The translations under genes and the position numbers were made by a program. From NCBI GenBank assembly GCA_025463305.1, contig JAOBWK010000063.1, forward strand, positions 58,394-122,393: a stretch of DNA of 64,000 nt. The letters run 5' to 3'. Below the pieces are notes generated by a model. It was not told the DNA's origin, made no database searches, and saw only the letters and a list, made by a program, of their open reading frames with translations. Numbering within the stretch: the stretch's first letter is position 1; every line of letters starts with the position of its first letter. Below are positions 8,666 through 16,873 of this stretch, piece after piece. This DNA is from Ilumatobacteraceae bacterium (GTDB lineage Bacteria; Actinomycetota; Acidimicrobiia; Acidimicrobiales; Ilumatobacteraceae).

Positions 8666-9544
8666 GTGAGTGCAGGGATCGAGATCACCGAGAGCCACGT
8701 TGCGCGGGTCGGCGACATCAGCGTGCGACGGGCGCTGCCGATGGCGAGGCGGCGCACGGTGGGTGCGTGGTGCTTCATCGACCACATGGGTCCGTCGGAC
8801 GTGCCGCTCGGCATCGGCAGCAGCATCGGCCCGCACCCGCACATCGGTCTGCAGACGGTGACCTGGCTGGTGGAGGGCGAGCTGCTGCACCGCGACAGCC
8901 TCGGCAGCGAGCAGGTGATCCGGCCGGGTCAGCTGAACCTGATGACGGCCGGGCACGGCATCGCCCATGCCGAGGAGGGGCTCGGCCGGGCGACGGGTCG
9001 GGCGCACGGCGCCCAGCTGTGGGTCGCGATGCCCGAGTCGACCCGACACGGCGCCCCGGCGTTCGAGCACCAGGCCGAGCTGCCGCAGCTCGAGCTCGGA
9101 TCGGCCACTGCCACGATCCTGATCGGCGAGCTCGGGGGAGGGGTATCGCCGGCACGTCGCGACACCGATCACGCCGGCATCGACCTGGACGTGCGCCCGG
9201 GCACGACCGTGCTCCCGACCTCGGTGGGGCACGAGCACGCGATCGTGGTGCTGGCGGGCGTGGTGCAGATCGACGGTGCGACGCTGACGCCGGGCCACCT
9301 CGGCTACGTCGCCCCCGGACGCGACGAGCTGGCGATCTCCTGCACCGAGCCGGCACGGCTGCTCGTGCTGAGCGGCGTGCCGTTCCCGGAGCGGATCAGC
9401 ATGTTCTGGAACTTCGTCGGCCGCGACCACGACGAGCTCGAACGGGCCGGCGACGAGTGGAACGTCGGGCACGAGCGCTTCGGGTCGGTGGCGTCGCCGC
9501 TCGAGCGGATCCCCTCGCCGACGCCGCCCTGGCGCCACGCGTGA
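8666..9544 (+). CDS. Pirin family protein (bicupin)
   Basis: 292-aa pirin. GPHPHIGLQTVTWLVEGELLHRDSLG is the N-terminal cupin metal site, with two His in PHPH, a later His in LLHRD and the Glu of AHAEE; MTAGHGIAHAEE and VPFPERISMFWNFVG also fit. Bacterial pirins are Fe(II) proteins, some with quercetin 2,3-dioxygenase activity and others acting as redox regulators. Start is GTG at 8666, 54 bp from the divergent FrnE start, so the two redox genes may share a control region. It is followed 67 bp later by a DUF899 gene. Confidence 0.9.
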   Translation: MSAGIEITESHVARVGDISVRRALPMARRRTVGAWCFIDHMGPSDVPLGIGSSIGPHPHIGLQTVTWLVEGELLHRDSLGSEQVIRPGQLNLMTAGHGIAHAEEGLGRATGRAHGAQLWVAMPESTRHGAPAFEHQAELPQLELGSATATILIGELGGGVSPARRDTDHAGIDLDVRPGTTVLPTSVGHEHAIVVLAGVVQIDGATLTPGHLGYVAPGRDELAISCTEPARLLVLSGVPFPERISMFWNFVGRDHDELERAGDEWNVGHERFGSVASPLERIPSPTPPWRHA

Positions 9545-9611
9545 GCACAGCGTCACGGCCGGTCCGACCCGGCCGGGTCTGCGTTCGGGCACAGCGGGGA
9601 ACATCATCGGC

Positions 9612-10352
9612 ATGACACTTCCGGAGATCGTCGACCGAGACAGATGGCGTGCCGCCCGTGTCGAGCTGCTCACCGCCGAGAAGGCGATGACCAGGGCGCG
9701 GGACGAGCTGAGCAGGCGACGACGCGAGCTGCCGATGGTGCGGTTGGACACCGAGTACCGCTTCGACGGGCCGAACGGCTCGGTGCCGCTCATCGATCTG
9801 TTCGAGGGGCGTCCCCAGTTGATCGTGCAGCACTTCATGTTCGACCCGAGCTGGGAGGACGGCTGCCCCAGCTGCACGGCCGCATGCGACGAGATCTCCG
9901 CCGGCCTGCTCGACCACCTCCATGCCCGCTCGACGACGCTGGCCGTCGTCGCACGGGCGCCGCTGGAGAAGATCGAGCGCTACAAGGCCAAGCGGGGCTG
10001 GACGTTCCCCTGGTACTCGTCGTTCGGGAGCCCGTTCAACGACGACTTCCACGTCAGCCTCGACCCGGCCGTGGCGCCCGTCGAGTTCAACGACCGGACA
10101 GCCGACGAGCTGGCCTCCACAGGCCTCGGCTGGATCGTCGAGGGCTCGTCGGAGCAACCCGGATACAGCACGTTCCTGGCGGCCGACGGCGGGATCTTCC
10201 ACACGTACTCCATGTTCGCCAGGGGCTGTGAATGGCTCGGTGGTTCGTACGCGTTCTTGGACATCACGGCCCTCGGCCGCCAGGAGGACTGGGAGCAGCC
10301 CGCCGGGCGGGCCGACTTCGTCCGCGGCGCGGTGCCCGACTTCGCGAGCTGA
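9612..10352 (+). CDS. DUF899 thioredoxin-fold protein
   Basis: 246-aa DUF899 family protein, a thioredoxin-like domain related to AhpC/TSA proteins. The family hallmarks are present: FDGPNGSVPLIDLFEGRPQLIVQHFMF, then EDGCPSC with a C-P-S-C pair, ARAPLEKIERYKAKRGW and the end EDWEQPAGR. Function is not settled; a redox or dithiol-hydrolase role is assumed from the fold. ATG at 9612 gives the normal family N-terminus (VDRDRWRAARVELLTAEKA). With FrnE and pirin it makes a small cluster of redox-related genes. Confidence 0.85.
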   Translation: MTLPEIVDRDRWRAARVELLTAEKAMTRARDELSRRRRELPMVRLDTEYRFDGPNGSVPLIDLFEGRPQLIVQHFMFDPSWEDGCPSCTAACDEISAGLLDHLHARSTTLAVVARAPLEKIERYKAKRGWTFPWYSSFGSPFNDDFHVSLDPAVAPVEFNDRTADELASTGLGWIVEGSSEQPGYSTFLAADGGIFHTYSMFARGCEWLGGSYAFLDITALGRQEDWEQPAGRADFVRGAVPDFAS

Positions 10353-10373
10353 GCCACCGCGCCGCTCGGCGGG

Positions 10374-11063
10374 TCAGGACGTCGCAGGGGTGCTGGCGGC
10401 CGCCGTGGTGGCCGCAGTGTCGGCGCCGATCGCGTTGCCGTCGGCGCCGAGCACATACCAGACGCCGCCCTCGGCCTGGCCGTTGACGTCGCCCGGCGCC
10501 GAATCGCCGGCGAAGAAGTACAGCGGGTGTCCGTAGAACGTGACCTGTGACGTGCCGTCGGCGCGCGTGGTGGTGGCGAAGTCATCGGCATCGAGGCCGG
10601 TGCCCGGCGTGACCGCGCCGAGCAGCGGCGGCCACGCTGTGGCGCAACCGCCGGAGCACACGCTCGTCGAGCCGGTGTCCTTGGTGAACAGGTACAGGGC
10701 CTTGCCGTCGGCGGTCTCGAGGATCTTGCCGAGCTTCGAGTCGACGAGCTGCACGGCCGTTTCCGCGGCGGCGCCCGCAGCGGTCGAGCCAGCCGTCGAC
10801 GCCTCCGTCGATGCCTCGGTCGACGCCTCCGTCGACGCGCTGGTCGTGGCTGCGGTGGTCTCGGCGGTCGTCGCCGCCGTGGTCTCGGCGGTGGTGGCGG
10901 CCGTCGTTGCTGCAGTCGTGGCGGCGGTTGTCGCCGCCGGCGCGGCAGTGGTGGCGGCCGCGACGGTGGTCGCGGGTGCGGAAGACTTGTCGGAGCTGCA
11001 TCCGGCGAGGAGCACCACGACGGCGACGGCGGACATGACGGAGGTTCTGCGGAGCATGGTCAT
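10374..11063 (-). CDS. Secreted-repeat lipoprotein (COG4315/PF03640 type)
   Basis: 229-aa lipoprotein. A signal peptide ends in the lipobox VVLLAGCSSD, so Cys is lipidated and the protein sits outside the membrane. Residues about 30-95 are a low-complexity Ala/Thr/Glu/Ser linker. The C-terminal part holds two copies of the Yx(F/W/Y)xxD motif of this family: ALYLFTKD and PLYFFAGD, the first followed by a Cys pair (CSGGCA). Function unknown. ATG at 11063 has AGGGA seven bases upstream. It is divergent from the ECF sigma gene across 70 bp and is a natural candidate for that sigma factor's regulon. Confidence 0.85.
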   Translation of the reverse strand: MTMLRRTSVMSAVAVVVLLAGCSSDKSSAPATTVAAATTAAPAATTAATTAATTAATTAETTAATTAETTAATTSASTEASTEASTEASTAGSTAAGAAAETAVQLVDSKLGKILETADGKALYLFTKDTGSTSVCSGGCATAWPPLLGAVTPGTGLDADDFATTTRADGTSQVTFYGHPLYFFAGDSAPGDVNGQAEGGVWYVLGADGNAIGADTAATTAAASTPATS

Positions 11064-11133
11064 GGTGGTCCCTACGACCGCTCGCCGGATCGAGATTGGA
11101 AAAACCCGATCGTCGAACCGCTCGTAGTGTTCC

Positions 11134-11718
11134 GTGATGGTGATGTGGACATCGCACGTCGAGCGGCTCGACGACGGAGCACTCCTGGCGTCGATGGCGG
11201 CCGGTGATGCCAACGCGGCCTCGGTGTTCGTGCGCCGTCACCAGCGCGCCGTCTACGGCCTGGCGATCACGATGTGCCATGACCCGCGCCTCGCCGAGGA
11301 CGTGTCGCAGCAGACGTTCGAGCGGGTGTGGAAGCACGCCGGCAGCTACGACGCGCGGCGTGCACCGGTGCGGGCGTGGATGCTCACCATCACCCGCCGG
11401 CTGTGCATCGACACGTTCCGCACCAACCACAGCACGCCGATGGATCCGTTCGATCTCACCGCGCTGCTGCCACCCGCCTCGGGCTCCGTCGAGGACCAGG
11501 CGACATCGCGTGCCGAGGTCCGTGGCCTGCGCGACGCGCTGATGAACCTGCCGCCCGAGCAGCGGCGGGTGCTGCTGCAGGCGTCACTGGGCGGACGGAC
11601 CGCGGTCGAGATCGCCGCGATCGAACAGATCCCGGTCGGTACCGTGAAGACCCGCCTCCGGCTCGCGCTCACGCGGGTCCGCAACGAGGTCCGTCCGATG
11701 GGGGTGGACGATGTCTGA
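11134..11718 (+). CDS. ECF RNA polymerase sigma factor
   Basis: 194-aa sigma-70 family protein of the extracytoplasmic-function group. Region 2 is AVYGLAITMCHDPRLAEDVSQQTFERVW with RRAPVRAWMLTITRR; region 4 is LMNLPPEQRRVLLQASLGGRTAVEIAAIEQIPVGTVKTRLRLAL, the G-T-V-K-T-R helix. It directs transcription of stress or envelope genes. The GTG at 11134 is followed by two in-frame ATG codons, so the exact start is uncertain. Its end overlaps the anti-sigma start by eight bases, the standard sigma/anti-sigma arrangement. Confidence 0.92.
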   Translation: MMVMWTSHVERLDDGALLASMAAGDANAASVFVRRHQRAVYGLAITMCHDPRLAEDVSQQTFERVWKHAGSYDARRAPVRAWMLTITRRLCIDTFRTNHSTPMDPFDLTALLPPASGSVEDQATSRAEVRGLRDALMNLPPEQRRVLLQASLGGRTAVEIAAIEQIPVGTVKTRLRLALTRVRNEVRPMGVDDV

Positions 11719-12337
11719 GCCGGTCACCTGCGAGATGTTCGACGAGGCCGCCGCCGAGCTGGCCTTCGAACTGGTCGAGCCGGAGATGCGTGATGCCCTC
11801 CTGGCCCACGCCGCCGGCTGCGATCGCTGCCGGCAGGAGCTGGAGACGCTGTCGGCGACGGCCGACATGCTCGTGCTCCTCGCGCCCGATGGCGAGCCGC
11901 CGATCGGCTTCGAGCAGCGTGCCGTCGAGGCGATGGTCGGCAAGCGGCGCTCGCGGGTCTGGGTCGCGCTCGCCGCGGCCGCGTTGCTGTTCGTGGTCGG
12001 CCTCGGGGTCGGCTCGCTGCGCTCCGACGACGATTCGCCGGCCGAGTTCCGGCAGGCCGCACTGGTGGACGCGCAGGGTGTGTCGCACGGTTCCGCCTCG
12101 ATCGCGACCGCCGACGATGTCGTGCTGACGATGTCGCTGAAGGGACTCGACGTCGGCAGCTACCGCTGCCTGGTGCAGCTCGAGGACGGCTCGACGAAGC
12201 TCATCGCGACCTGGCCGATCGACGCCACCGGCAAGGGCTGGTGGGCGGTGCCACTCGAGGTGCCGGCCGGTTCGGTGCGCTCCGTGGTGGTCGAGGACGA
12301 CGACGGCTCCACCGTCGCCACCGCCGTCCTGCACTGA
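11711..12337 (+). CDS. Zinc-finger anti-sigma factor (RskA/ZAS type)
   Basis: 208-aa membrane anti-sigma factor. The cytoplasmic N-terminus has the ZAS-type metal site HAAGCDRCRQELE (His-x3-Cys-x2-Cys), followed by one transmembrane helix, WVALAAAALLFVVGLGVGSL (about residues 82-101), and an extracytoplasmic domain of the RskA C-terminal kind. It should bind the preceding ECF sigma factor and release it on an envelope signal, probably through proteolysis. ATG at 11711 overlaps the sigma stop (ATGTCTGA), which suggests coupled, stoichiometric synthesis. Confidence 0.9.
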   Translation: MSEPVTCEMFDEAAAELAFELVEPEMRDALLAHAAGCDRCRQELETLSATADMLVLLAPDGEPPIGFEQRAVEAMVGKRRSRVWVALAAAALLFVVGLGVGSLRSDDDSPAEFRQAALVDAQGVSHGSASIATADDVVLTMSLKGLDVGSYRCLVQLEDGSTKLIATWPIDATGKGWWAVPLEVPAGSVRSVVVEDDDGSTVATAVLH

Positions 12338-12364
12338 CGCAACGTTCGTCGTGTCAGGCGGCGA

Positions 12365-12841
12365 TCACTCCGACTTGCTCTTGGCCTCTGCGCCGAACTT
12401 GTGCATGAAGACCAGCGCGATCACCATGATCAGGGTGACGCCGGCGTTGACCCCGAGGCCGATCTGGGCGTGGTTGAACGCGGACTGGCTGCTCTCGTCG
12501 CCGAGTGATTCCTTGGCACCGATGGTCAGGATGTGCCGCACCGCGGAGATGCCGCCGATGATGAGGAACGGCGTGAGCTGGAAGCCCTCGTCGTGGAAGT
12601 GGGCGAGCACCGTGGTGAGCAGCTCGAGCACGATGACGACGAACAGCACGCCGTTGATGCCGCCGATGACGCGATCCGCATAGGCCTGGTCGTGGGTGAA
12701 GTCGATCACCGAGCACACCAGGACGTAACCGGCGAGGCCGACCATCGCGATCGCGACCACGTAGTGGATGAGGTCCTCGGCGAGGTGCAGGACGTGCAGC
12801 GGCAGGTCCGGCTTGTTGTCGTCGTCGTGCGGGGCGTTCAT
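12365..12841 (-). CDS. PsiE-family membrane protein (phosphate-starvation-inducible E)
   Basis: 158-aa protein with four predicted membrane helices: HYVVAIAMVGLAGYVLVCSV, GVLFVVIVLELLTTVLA, PFLIIGGISAVRHILTI and AGVTLIMVIALVFMHKF. The LELLTTVLAHF and FLIIGGISAVRHIL segments match PsiE/DUF-type phosphate-starvation proteins of unknown function. ATG at 12841 is the start giving a normal cytoplasmic N-terminus. It is divergent from the MacB-like operon across 260 bp of repeat-rich regulatory DNA. A link to phosphate would fit the Pst-like locus 9 kb away, but that is only suggestive. Confidence 0.8.
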   Translation of the reverse strand: MNAPHDDDNKPDLPLHVLHLAEDLIHYVVAIAMVGLAGYVLVCSVIDFTHDQAYADRVIGGINGVLFVVIVLELLTTVLAHFHDEGFQLTPFLIIGGISAVRHILTIGAKESLGDESSQSAFNHAQIGLGVNAGVTLIMVIALVFMHKFGAEAKSKSE

Positions 12842-12930
12842 GGCCACAGGATGCCACCTGGCCAGGCGTGGAACGGGGATGTCTGCATCGATGCACGGAC
12901 GGGTGGAGTCTCGAGGCAACGCCATCGTCA

Positions 12931-12963
12931 GGTGAGAGTTCGGTGACGGCAGGGTAAGAGTTC
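12931..12963 (+). promoter_or_regulatory. Three 11-bp phased direct repeats
   Basis: GGTGAGAGTTC, GGTGACGGCAG and GGTAAGAGTTC lie end to end with an exact 11-bp period, so the first and third copies (9-10 of 11 alike) sit two helical turns apart. Head-to-tail 11-bp repeats are the layout used by OmpR/PhoB-type response regulators. The site is 139 bp upstream of the export operon. The same 260-bp spacer also has the palindrome TGCATCGATGCA at 12884-12895. Confidence 0.45.
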
Positions 12964-13055
12964 GACGAGAACGCACGTTCGGATGAGATTCCAAGACTTC
13001 TCGGACGCCTGGCGGAGCTTCGGTCGGGATGATGGCCCCGCACTGCACCGAGGTC

Positions 13056-13075
13056 CGCGTCACGGCCGTGACGCG
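13056..13075. promoter_or_regulatory. Perfect 20-bp palindrome upstream of export operon
   Basis: CGCGTCACGGCCGTGACGCG is self-complementary over all 20 bases, and lies 26 bp before the ATG at 13102. It is too close to the start to be a terminator of anything upstream and reads as an operator for a dimeric repressor; no regulator gene adjoins it. Confidence 0.5.
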
Positions 13076-13101
13076 TGGCCGGAGACCACCGAGGAGAACC
13101 C

Positions 13102-14838
13102 ATGTCGATCACCGAACTCAAGCCGCCGGACATGTCGATGCCCACCGAGACCTCGCTCGGGGGAGCCGGGCCGATCGACCCCCTCGGCCCCAGCGTGGTT
13201 CCGGCGCGCAAGAAGCGGCGCGGCAGGACGGCGTTGGTCGTGGTGATCGTCATCGCCCTCGCCGCCGGCGGAGCGAGCTTCTACTGGTTCGCGATTCGCA
13301 CCAAGAGCTCGTCCACCAGCACGACGAGCACGACCCCGACGCTGACGCCCGAGGTGGTCGACGCCACGACCGGCAACGTCACCGACACGGTGTCGGCTGA
13401 GGGCACGGTGGCCGCCGCCACCACCGACGACCTGAACTTCACGGCGGCCGGCACGGTGACCGCGGTCAACGTCGCGGCCGGTGACACGGTGACGAAGGGC
13501 CAGGTGCTGGCGACGATCGACTCGCCGGCACTGACGTCGTCGCTCAGCACGGCACAGGCCGACTACACCTCCGCCCAGGCGACGTTGAGCGACGACCAGA
13601 CCGCCGACGCCTCCGACGAGCAGATCACGGCCGACTACATCAAGGTCGGCGTGGCGTACGACTCGCTCGTCGACGCCTACACCGCAGCGGCCGGCTGGCA
13701 GCTGATCGCCGCCAACGACGGCACGGTGAGCGCCGTCAACCTGACGGTGGGCGAGCAGCTCTCCAGCAGCGGCACCGGTGGCATCTCCCAGACCGGCTCG
13801 GGCAGCGGCAGCGGCAACGCCGGCGGCGCGATCGGATCGTCGAGCAGTGCGGCGGGCGGATCGACCGGCGGCTCCTCCACGTCGACGCCGCAGATCGAGG
13901 TGGTCAGCACCGGCAAGTTCACGGTCGACGTGTCCGTCGACAGCACCCAGATCGATCAGGTCAAGGTCGGCCAGACGGCCACCGTCGCCCTCTCCACCGC
14001 GACGACCACGACCACCACCAACGGTGGGTTCGGCGGCACGTTCCCAGGCGGCGGCACGTTTCCAGGCGGCGGCACCTTCGGTGGCACCGGGACGGGCCGC
14101 ACGACGACCGGCACCGGCACGGGTCGTACCACCACCGGAACGGGCACGGGTCGTACCACCACCGGAACGGGCACCGGTCGGACCGGAACCGGAACGACGG
14201 CTGCGGGCGGCACCACGGCAGCGGCCGCCAGTACGGCGAGCGCGACCGGGACGGTGACCGCCGTCAGCAAGATCGCCGATGCGACGTCGGGCGTCGCCTC
14301 CTACAAGGTCACCGTGGCGTTCGACGGTGACGCGACGAAGTTCTTCGTCGGCTCCACCGTGACGGCCGACATCACGACGGCCACCCGCACCGGGGTCGTC
14401 CTCGTGCCGGCCCGGGCCGTCACCACCACCAACGGTGTGTCGACCGTGACCGTCTCCACCGACGGCACGACCACCGGGCCCACCGAGGCACGGACCGTGG
14501 TCACCGGCTCGACGGCGGGCAACATGATCGAGATCACGTCCGGCCTCACCGCCGGCGAGCACATCATCGAGGAGACCATCAGCCGCACGGGCAACTTCCC
14601 GGGCGGCGGCACCGGGAACTTCCCCGGTGGCGCCAACTTCCCCGGTGGCGGCAACTTCCCGGGCGGCGGTGAGGGCGGCACCCAGACCGGCACCGGCGCG
14701 GGCACGCAGACAGGGACCGGCACCGGCACGCAGACGGGCAACGCCCCCGCCGGGCAGACCCCGCCCGCGGCTGCCTCCACCGCGACGACCGCCGTCACGG
14801 CGACGACCGCCGCCGCAGCGACGAGCGCGACGTCATGA
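13102..14838 (+). CDS. HlyD-family membrane fusion protein (adaptor 1 of MacB-like exporter)
   Basis: 578-aa periplasmic-adaptor-type protein. One N-terminal membrane helix (TALVVVIVIALAAGGASFYWF) is followed by a lipoyl/barrel domain (TVSAEGTVAAATTDDLNF, GTVTAVNVAAGDTVTKGQVLATID) with a short hairpin, then the second lipoyl half NDGTVSAVNLTVGEQL and beta-barrel segments. Gly/Thr-rich low-complexity stretches are inserted at 14030-14210 and 14595-14700. ATG at 13102 has GAGGAGAA upstream. It overlaps the ATPase gene by ATGA, first of four coupled genes. Such adaptors in Gram-positives probably link the MacB permease to the wall or substrate. Confidence 0.85.
   Translation: MSITELKPPDMSMPTETSLGGAGPIDPLGPSVVPARKKRRGRTALVVVIVIALAAGGASFYWFAIRTKSSSTSTTSTTPTLTPEVVDATTGNVTDTVSAEGTVAAATTDDLNFTAAGTVTAVNVAAGDTVTKGQVLATIDSPALTSSLSTAQADYTSAQATLSDDQTADASDEQITADYIKVGVAYDSLVDAYTAAAGWQLIAANDGTVSAVNLTVGEQLSSSGTGGISQTGSGSGSGNAGGAIGSSSSAAGGSTGGSSTSTPQIEVVSTGKFTVDVSVDSTQIDQVKVGQTATVALSTATTTTTTNGGFGGTFPGGGTFPGGGTFGGTGTGRTTTGTGTGRTTTGTGTGRTTTGTGTGRTGTGTTAAGGTTAAAASTASATGTVTAVSKIADATSGVASYKVTVAFDGDATKFFVGSTVTADITTATRTGVVLVPARAVTTTNGVSTVTVSTDGTTTGPTEARTVVTGSTAGNMIEITSGLTAGEHIIEETISRTGNFPGGGTGNFPGGANFPGGGNFPGGGEGGTQTGTGAGTQTGTGTGTQTGNAPAGQTPPAAASTATTAVTATTAAAATSATS
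14083..14190 (+). repeat. 27-bp tandem repeat encoding GTGRTTTGT
   Basis: About four in-frame copies of a 27-bp unit (9 residues, G-T-G-R-T-T-T-G-T) within the adaptor gene; the Arg codons at 14098, 14125, 14152 and 14179 mark the period. The middle copies are nearly identical at DNA level, suggesting recent slippage expansion. Confidence 0.8.
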
Positions 14839-15641
14839 GCGCCGTGATGATCGACCGGCCGGAGACCCCGGCCTCCCCGCCGCCCGCACCAGCCCCGTCG
14901 CCGGTGCCCGTGATCGAGCTGGTGGACGTCAGCAAGATCTACTCCGCCGGCGAGCTCCAGGTCGCCGCGCTGCGCGGCGTGTCCCTGAGGATCGAGCAGA
15001 ACGAGTTCGTCGCCGTCACGGGTCCATCGGGCTCGGGCAAGTCGACGCTGATGCACATCCTCGGCTGCCTCGACGTGCCGACCCACGGTGCGTTCCGCCT
15101 CGCCGGGCACGACGTGCAGTCGTTCGACGAGAACCAGCTCTCCGACGTGCGCAACCTGTTCATCGGCTTCGTCTTCCAGCAGTTCAACCTGCTCGCCTAC
15201 CTCCCGGCGTGGCGCAACGTCGAACTGCCCCTGATCTACGCCAAGGTCCGCCCGCACGAGCGGCGCGAGCGGGCGATGGACGCGCTCGCCACGGTGGGCC
15301 TGGCCAACCGGGCCAACCACCGTCCCGGCGAGATGTCCGGTGGCCAGCAGCAGCGGGTGGCGATCGCTCGGGCACTCGTCACCGAGCCGGCGATGATCCT
15401 CGCCGACGAGCCGACCGGCAACCTCGACTCGACCTCGACATCGGAGGTGCTCGGCCTGCTCGACGAGCTGCACGATGCCGGCCGGACGATCGTGCTGATC
15501 ACCCACGAGCACGACGTGGCCCTGCGTGCCCAGCGGATCATCCAGATCCGTGATGGGCAGGTGTGGCTTCCCACCGTCGCTCCGGAGCAGCCCGCCACCA
15601 CCGCAGCCACCGGCACAGCCGCGGCGGAGGCGACCTCGTGA
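14835..15641 (+). CDS. MacB/LolD-type ABC transporter ATP-binding protein
   Basis: 268-aa ATPase of the MacB/LolD/FtsE class. Walker A GPSGSGKST (about residues 64-72), Q-loop FVFQQFNLLAYL, signature MSGGQQQRVAIARAL and Walker B ILADEPTGNLDS are all intact, and ITHEHDVA gives the H-loop. A Pro-rich N-terminal stretch precedes the domain and an Ala/Thr-rich tail follows it. It powers the permease encoded next. ATG overlaps the adaptor stop by ATGA and its stop overlaps the permease GTG start, so the complex is made from one message. Confidence 0.95.
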   Translation: MSAVMIDRPETPASPPPAPAPSPVPVIELVDVSKIYSAGELQVAALRGVSLRIEQNEFVAVTGPSGSGKSTLMHILGCLDVPTHGAFRLAGHDVQSFDENQLSDVRNLFIGFVFQQFNLLAYLPAWRNVELPLIYAKVRPHERRERAMDALATVGLANRANHRPGEMSGGQQQRVAIARALVTEPAMILADEPTGNLDSTSTSEVLGLLDELHDAGRTIVLITHEHDVALRAQRIIQIRDGQVWLPTVAPEQPATTAATGTAAAEATS

Positions 15642-16873
15642 AGTGGCGTGACACCTTCCGCACCGCCGGCGACGCCGTCCGCACCCATCGGCTGCGCTCG
15701 GCGCTGACGATGCTCGGCATCCTGATCGGCATCAGCGCGGTGGTGCTCACCGTCGGGCTCGGCGAGGGCGCCAAGGCCCAGGTGCAAGACAGCCTCGACG
15801 CGCTCGGCACCAACCTGCTGGTCATCTCGCCCGGCAGCTCGACCAGCAGCACCGGTTCCCGCGGCGGCTTCGGCACTGCCTCGACGCTGACGATCGAGGA
15901 CGCCGATGCGCTGTCGTCGAGCGACGTGGCCCCCGACATCCAAGCGGTCGCCCCCGTGTCCACCACGCGAGCGTCGCTCGTCGTCGGCGACACGAACTGG
16001 TCGACGACCCTGACCGGCACCACCGCCAGCTGGCAGACGATCCGCTCCCGCGAGCTCGAGTCCGGCCGGTTCATCACCGCGGCGGACGAGGCCGATGCAG
16101 CGGCCGTCATCGTGCTCGGACCCGACACCGCGAAGGAGCTGTTCACGACGACGGACGCAGCGGTCGGCCAGTCGGTGACCTACAACGGCCTGTCGATGAA
16201 GGTGGTCGGCGTGCTCGCCGAGCTCAGCTCGTCGGAGTCGACGTCGAACAACGACGTCGCGATCGTGCCGTTCAACACCTACTCGCAGCGTCTGGTCGGC
16301 GGCTCGACCCGCAACGCAGTGAGCTCGATCTACGTCAAGGCGACATCGTCGGCGACGCTCTCGGCCGCCTACCAGGAGGCCCAGGCGCTCCTGCTCAACG
16401 TGCACGGCATCACCGCAGCCAGCTCCGCCGACTTCTCGATCGCCACCGAGCAGTCGATCCTCTCCGCGGCCAACACCGTCGACGACACGCTCACCGTGAT
16501 GCTCGGCGGGATCGCCGTGATCTCGTTGCTCGTCGGCGGCATCGGCGTGATGAACATCATGCTGGTCTCCGTCACCGAGCGGATCCGTGAGATCGGCCTG
16601 CGCAAGGCGCTCGGTGGCCGCCCGCGGATGATCCGCCGGCAGTTCCTCGTCGAGGCATCGATCCTCGGCCTCGCCGGCGGGTTGCTCGGCGTCGGCCTCG
16701 GCGCGGCCGGCGCGACGATCCTGCCCCACTTCACCAGCTCGCGGGTGATCATCTCGATCCCCGTCGCGCTCGGCGCCATCGCGATGTCGATGGCCATCGG
16801 CGTCGGGTTCGGCGTCTACCCGGCATCGCGCGCCGCTCGTCTCGCACCCATCGACGCCCTCAGGAACGAGTGA
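15638..16873 (+). CDS. MacB-like ABC transporter permease
   Basis: 411-aa FtsX/MacB permease. The N-terminus LRSALTMLGILIGISAVVLTVGLGEGAKAQV is the standard first helix, followed by a large extracytoplasmic MacB_PCD domain, then three helices near the C-terminus (MLGGIAVISLLVGGIGVMN, LGLAGGLLGVGLGAAGA, SIPVALGAIAMSMAIGVGFG). VTERIREIGLRKALGGRPRMI is the coupling loop that touches the ATPase. GTG at 15638 is chosen because it gives KWRDTFRTAGDAVRTHR and overlaps the ATPase stop by GTGA. These systems export peptides, lipids or antibiotics by mechanotransmission; the substrate is unknown. Confidence 0.95.
   Translation: MKWRDTFRTAGDAVRTHRLRSALTMLGILIGISAVVLTVGLGEGAKAQVQDSLDALGTNLLVISPGSSTSSTGSRGGFGTASTLTIEDADALSSSDVAPDIQAVAPVSTTRASLVVGDTNWSTTLTGTTASWQTIRSRELESGRFITAADEADAAAVIVLGPDTAKELFTTTDAAVGQSVTYNGLSMKVVGVLAELSSSESTSNNDVAIVPFNTYSQRLVGGSTRNAVSSIYVKATSSATLSAAYQEAQALLLNVHGITAASSADFSIATEQSILSAANTVDDTLTVMLGGIAVISLLVGGIGVMNIMLVSVTERIREIGLRKALGGRPRMIRRQFLVEASILGLAGGLLGVGLGAAGATILPHFTSSRVIISIPVALGAIAMSMAIGVGFGVYPASRAARLAPIDALRNE

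Noticed and set aside
7910..9877. 655-codon version of the FrnE gene
   Set aside because: The upstream part is antisense to the pirin and DUF899 genes; ATG 8611 gives the correct N-terminus two residues before the CPWC strand.
11064..11133. ECF-type promoter (GGAA and CGTC elements) between the lipoprotein and sigma genes
   Set aside because: GGAAA at 11098 and CGTC at 11111 are too close together for a -35/-10 pair.
14083..14190. Regular repeats considered as a CRISPR array
   Set aside because: The 27-bp units are contiguous without spacers, in frame, and encode a Gly/Thr linker. The same applies to 40407-40451 and 38251-38289.
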